DNA of 9,936 nucleotides from an uncultured Pedobacter sp. (lineage in GTDB: Bacteria; Bacteroidota; Bacteroidia; Sphingobacteriales; Sphingobacteriaceae): positions 1 to 9,936 of the forward strand of contig NZ_CAMLIG010000057.1 of NCBI RefSeq assembly GCF_946480185.1, given 5' to 3'. The translations under genes and the position numbers were made by a program. Under the pieces are notes generated by a model. It worked only from the letters and a program-made list of their open reading frames with translations, was not told the DNA's origin and did no database searches. Shown piece after piece: positions 7,369 to 9,936 of the stretch; positions within the stretch are counted from its first letter, which is position 1, and each line of letters opens with the position of its first letter.

Positions 7369-8055
7369 TTATAATGCGTCTATTTGGTTGCAAATTGTAT
7401 TAATGTGGTCTATGCCATAAAGCAAGGCACTTTCATCAATGGTCATCCATTGAAATAGTTGCTGAATTAGTGCATAGTGCTGTCTTATGTATACAGTACT
7501 TTTTACAGAATGCCCTATTTGAAAACAAATTGGTTCGTGGTGGGCGATGCGGTTTCTTATGTTGTTTATTTGAGCCAGTTGGTTAAAAACATAAGTATGA
7601 TTGTATTGAATAGCAGGTGTGCTTGTTGGTTTTGCAGGGAAAATACGTAGTAAATTTCTACCCGTAGCGGTATATTGATGTTGGGCAAACATATATCGCC
7701 AAAAGCCAAAACCTAATTCTGCCACTAACTTATTATGCGAATAGTTGTGGTTTAGTTTTCGTACAGCATCATCTATATTGGTAGCAGTTAGCCGGCAATT
7801 ATGATTATCAAAAATGCCACCGGCACCAACATGAGCACCATCTCTCAGCCAATCGTTGCCAAATGATAAACACTGTGCATTTATAGCATTTCTAAGAGCA
7901 ACTTCAAAGCAACTTATAACGGTTAATAATTCTTGTGATAACCTAAGGTTTAATCTATATAAAGTCATTGCTTTTTTGGTATTGCCCCCACAAGCATTGA
8001 AGTATCGGCTCATACGAGCCGTTGAAAGTATATTTTCAAATTCAGCGTACCTCAT
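7369..8055 (-). CDS. Abi_2-like (AbiD/AbiF-type) abortive infection protein with HEPN motif
   Basis: A 228-residue protein matching the Abi_2 family pattern. It opens with an N-terminal helical part (YAEFENILSTARMSRYF), then LYRLNLRLSQELLTVISCFE and VALRNAIN (residues 32-59). Next come LVAELGFGFWRYMFA (110-124) and the C-terminal INNIRNRIAHHEPICF (163-178). R167-N168-x3-H172 in RNRIAHHE fits the HEPN RNase active-site signature RNxxxH. Family members block phage by toxic activity, probably RNA cleavage; that the enzyme is active here is inference from the motif. Length is normal, with no frameshift. It lies between hsdM and hsdS on the same strand, 99 bp after the hsdM stop and 4 bp before the next gene, so its expression is tied to the RM operon. 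No dedicated antitoxin is recognisable; the 78-residue neighbour or the Hsd complex are the obvious candidates for keeping it silent. Confidence 0.88.
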   Translation of the reverse strand: MRYAEFENILSTARMSRYFNACGGNTKKAMTLYRLNLRLSQELLTVISCFEVALRNAINAQCLSFGNDWLRDGAHVGAGGIFDNHNCRLTATNIDDAVRKLNHNYSHNKLVAELGFGFWRYMFAQHQYTATGRNLLRIFPAKPTSTPAIQYNHTYVFNQLAQINNIRNRIAHHEPICFQIGHSVKSTVYIRQHYALIQQLFQWMTIDESALLYGIDHINTICNQIDAL

Positions 8056-8067
8056 TTTTGAATTGTG

Positions 8068-8099
8068 TTTGCATCATTCAATATTTTGTTTTAAATTTG
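8068..8099 (+). promoter_or_regulatory. Candidate Bacteroidetes-type promoter on the plus strand (antisense to the operon)
   Basis: TTTG at 8068-8071, then a 20-base spacer, then TAAATTTG at 8092-8099. This fits the Bacteroidetes primary-sigma consensus (TTTG at -33, TAnnTTTG at -7) without a mismatch. Initiation would fall near 8104-8107, a few bases before a plus-strand terminator-like hairpin. In AT-rich DNA such words arise by chance, so confidence is moderate. No matching promoter for the minus-strand Abi gene was found in this gap. Confidence 0.4.
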
Positions 8100-8111
8100 T
8101 GCTATCTTATT

Positions 8112-8156
8112 CCCGTTAGCCCCTGAAGCAATTCAAGCTAGCGGGTTTCGTTTTTT
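8112..8156 (+). terminator. Terminator-like hairpin oriented on the plus strand, between hsdM and the Abi gene
   Basis: Left arm cccgttagc (8112-8120) pairs with gctagcggg (8137-8145): nine pairs including one G-U when read on the plus strand. An upper stem tgaa/ttca closes a gcaa (GNRA-type) tetraloop at 8128-8131. The T-rich tail tttcgtttttt (8146-8156) follows and runs into the hsdM stop codon. Read on the minus strand, the G-U becomes a C-A mismatch and no T-tract follows. It is therefore a poor terminator for hsdM and read-through into the Abi gene is expected. Confidence 0.5.
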
Positions 8157-9756
8157 ATACTGTTTCTGTATTTAGCACAATCCTACTCAAATTTTCAGCA
8201 ATCTTTTTATTCAAATCTGCTTCTTCGGCAATTTGTTTTTCCAGTTCAGTTTTTAAAGAAGTAAAGCGTTCTACAAAATCAAAATCATCATCTTCATCAG
8301 CCAAACCAACGTATCTGCCTGGGGTTAAAACATAATTGAGTTTGGCAACTTCTTCAATAGTTGCCACTTTGCAAAAGCCCGCCACGTCTTCGTAATTACC
8401 GTCTGGGTTTCTCCAGTTGTGGTAAGTTTCTGTAATCAATGCAATATCCGCTTCGCTTAAATCTCTGTTTTTTCGGTTGAGTAAAAAACCCATATTTCTA
8501 GCATCAATAAACAAGATCTCATTTTCACGCTTTCTAAAGTTGCCATTGGTTTTGTTTCGTGATAGAAACCATAAGCAAGCTGGTATTTGTGTATTTAAAA
8601 ATAGTTTGGTGGGTAGGTTTACAATACAATCTACCAAGCCTTTTTCTACCAATGCTTTTCTAATATCTCCTTCGCCTGTGGTGTTGGTGGTTAATGCTCC
8701 TTTAGATAAAACAAAACCAGCTTGCCCTGTGGGTGCTAAATGATATAAGAAATGTTGTATCCAAGCATAGTTTGCGTTTCCTGTGGGTGGTGTTAATTTT
8801 TCGCCTAATACTTTCCATCTGGCATCGTCACGCAATAGTTCTCCGCTCCAATCGCTGTCGTTAAACGGTGGGTTGGCAATTATATAATCGGCTTTTAAAT
8901 CTTTGTGGGCATCATTTAAAAAAGAACCTTCGTTGTTCCATTTTACATTACTGCTGTCAATGCCACGAATAGATAAATTCATTTTTGCCAAACGCCAAGT
9001 AGTTTGGTTGCTTTCCTGTCCGTAAATAGAAATACGGTCGGTTGGGTTTAATGCTAAACCAACCTTACCTTTTGTCTTATAATGATCTTGGTGCGATTTG
9101 ATGAACTTTTCACTTTGCACAAACATTCCACCGCTACCGCAACAAGGGTCAAATACTCGTCCTTCGTATGGTTCAAGCATTTCAACCAATAATTTTACAA
9201 CGCTTTGCGGTGTGTAAAACTGTCCGCCTTTTTTTCCTTCGGCTAAAGCAAATTCGCCCAAGAAAAACTCAAATACTTGCCCTAATAAATCTTTGCTTTG
9301 TGCTTCTTTTGTGCCTAAAGTTGCCGAACCTACAAGGTTTACCAATCCGCCTAAACTGGCTTTGTCCAGTTTTTCTTGTGCAAATACTTTTGGTAAAACA
9401 CCACGTAAAGAAGGATTGTCTTTTTCAATGGCATCCATAGCATCATCAATGTCCTTACCAATAGTAGGTTGTGTTGCTCTGCCTTGTATATGGTTCCAAC
9501 GAGCTATGGCTGGCACAAAAAATACCTTCTCTGCTAAATATTCGTTTTTATCTTCTGGGTCTGCTCCTTCACTTTTTAGCGCTACCAATTTTTGATATTG
9601 TTCTTCAAAAGCATCTGATATATATTTCAGGAATATCAAACCTAAAGCAACGTGTTTGTATTCGGCGGCATCCATGTTTTTACGGAGTTTGTCTGCTGCT
9701 TTCCAAAGTTTTTTCTCTAAAGGTTCTTCCTGTTCTGTCTTTGCTGTTTTAGCCAT
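8155..9756 (-). CDS. hsdM: Type I restriction-modification methylase subunit (HsdM), N6-adenine methyltransferase
   Basis: A 533-residue SAM-dependent adenine methyltransferase, first gene of the operon. The HsdM N-terminal helical domain includes LEKKLWKAADKLRKNM (residues 13-28) and LGLIFLKYISDAFEE (38-52). GQFYTP (178-183) precedes the catalytic domain. The SAM-binding motif I is FDPCCGSGGMF (202-212). The catalytic motif IV is NPPF (295-298), the N/D-PP-F/Y type for N6-adenine. The C-terminal part has LNYVLTPGRYVG (473-484), then a helical tail for HsdS contact. Length and motifs are normal. The ATG start follows an AT-rich leader without a Shine-Dalgarno sequence and gives the expected N-terminus. 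Two copies with one HsdS should form the methylase, and HsdR completes the nuclease. The gap to the next gene is 99 bp, the longest inside the locus, and carries a hairpin oriented the opposite way. Confidence 0.98.
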   Translation of the reverse strand: MAKTAKTEQEEPLEKKLWKAADKLRKNMDAAEYKHVALGLIFLKYISDAFEEQYQKLVALKSEGADPEDKNEYLAEKVFFVPAIARWNHIQGRATQPTIGKDIDDAMDAIEKDNPSLRGVLPKVFAQEKLDKASLGGLVNLVGSATLGTKEAQSKDLLGQVFEFFLGEFALAEGKKGGQFYTPQSVVKLLVEMLEPYEGRVFDPCCGSGGMFVQSEKFIKSHQDHYKTKGKVGLALNPTDRISIYGQESNQTTWRLAKMNLSIRGIDSSNVKWNNEGSFLNDAHKDLKADYIIANPPFNDSDWSGELLRDDARWKVLGEKLTPPTGNANYAWIQHFLYHLAPTGQAGFVLSKGALTTNTTGEGDIRKALVEKGLVDCIVNLPTKLFLNTQIPACLWFLSRNKTNGNFRKRENEILFIDARNMGFLLNRKNRDLSEADIALITETYHNWRNPDGNYEDVAGFCKVATIEEVAKLNYVLTPGRYVGLADEDDDFDFVERFTSLKTELEKQIAEEADLNKKIAENLSRIVLNTETV

Positions 9757-9786
9757 TATTATTTCTTGATATTTTCTATTTAATTG

Positions 9787-9794
9787 TAAAGTTA
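9787..9794 (-). promoter_or_regulatory. Weak -7-like element upstream of hsdM
   Basis: On the minus strand the word TAACTTTA lies about 30 bases before the hsdM ATG and matches TAnnTTTG except for the last base. No good TTTG is found about 20 bases further upstream, so this is only a candidate for the operon promoter. The rest of the 180 bases upstream of hsdM contains no open frame, operator-like palindrome or regulator gene that I can see. Confidence 0.25.
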
Positions 9795-9936
9795 CTTTTT
9801 TATGTATCTTTTTACTTTTTAAAAGTTTGGCTTAGACTTTGACTTTTCCAATGTAATGGTTAAGTGATGGGTTTGCTTAGATTAACGTGAGTTCGGGATA
9901 AGAAATAGTGTAAAAAAGAGAGCAAAGGGCATGATA

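Noticed and set aside
7369..8055. PrrC or RloC anticodon nuclease
   Set aside because: The protein is only 228 residues and has no Walker A/ABC ATPase domain; the pattern fits Abi_2 instead, although the genomic position is analogous.
7856..8119. 87-residue plus-strand open frame ending at the hairpin
   Set aside because: It is antisense to the 5' part of the Abi gene and lacks any recognisable motif; the promoter word at 8068-8099 lies inside its end, not upstream of it.

Overview
The window looks like a piece of a Bacteroidetes (Flavobacteriia/Sphingobacteriia-type) chromosome. Reasons: AT-rich DNA, starts without Shine-Dalgarno sequences, TAnnTTTG-type promoter words, and two kinds of short dispersed palindromic repeat common in that phylum (the 'cattgcgaagcg...' family and the 'cccctctcc...ggagagggg' family). 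No rRNA, tRNA, CRISPR array, transposase or integrase is visible. All eight protein genes lie on the minus strand.

Left end (1-900): three copies of a roughly 155 bp palindromic repeat in the same orientation (1-150, 524-684, 723-876). A small GIY-YIG (URI-type) nuclease gene (162-455) sits exactly between the first two. Most open frames here are read-throughs of the repeat, not genes. A DUF2200 gene follows (913-1281).

Main locus (1353-9756, transcribed right to left): a type I restriction-modification operon with three extra genes inserted. The order is hsdM (N6-adenine methylase), a HEPN-containing Abi_2-like abortive-infection gene, a 78-residue small gene, hsdS (two target-recognition domains), a 415-residue coiled-coil protein with two membrane segments, and hsdR (PD-(D/E)XK nuclease plus SF2 translocase, TTG start). 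From the Abi gene to hsdR the spacing is tight (4 bp, a 4-base ATGA overlap, 20 bp, 8 bp), so these genes are very probably co-transcribed. Only the hsdM-Abi junction has a longer gap (99 bp).

How the genes may work together: HsdM2-HsdS methylates host DNA, and adding HsdR gives the ATP-driven translocating nuclease. The HEPN RNase candidate inside the operon recalls the prrC/type I arrangement, where an RNase is kept silent by the restriction complex and released when a phage inhibits it. The membrane coiled-coil protein and the 78-residue protein are unrecognised accessories. Whether the three extra genes form a layered defence with the RM system is inference; the operon layout is directly visible.

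Other features: a palindromic repeat is inserted in frame in hsdR and adds about 13 residues. The hsdM-Abi gap holds a plus-strand promoter word followed at once by a plus-strand terminator-like hairpin. The same gap carries a nine-codon stretch that matches hsdR except at third codon positions. The 180 bases upstream of hsdM hold no gene and only a weak promoter candidate.
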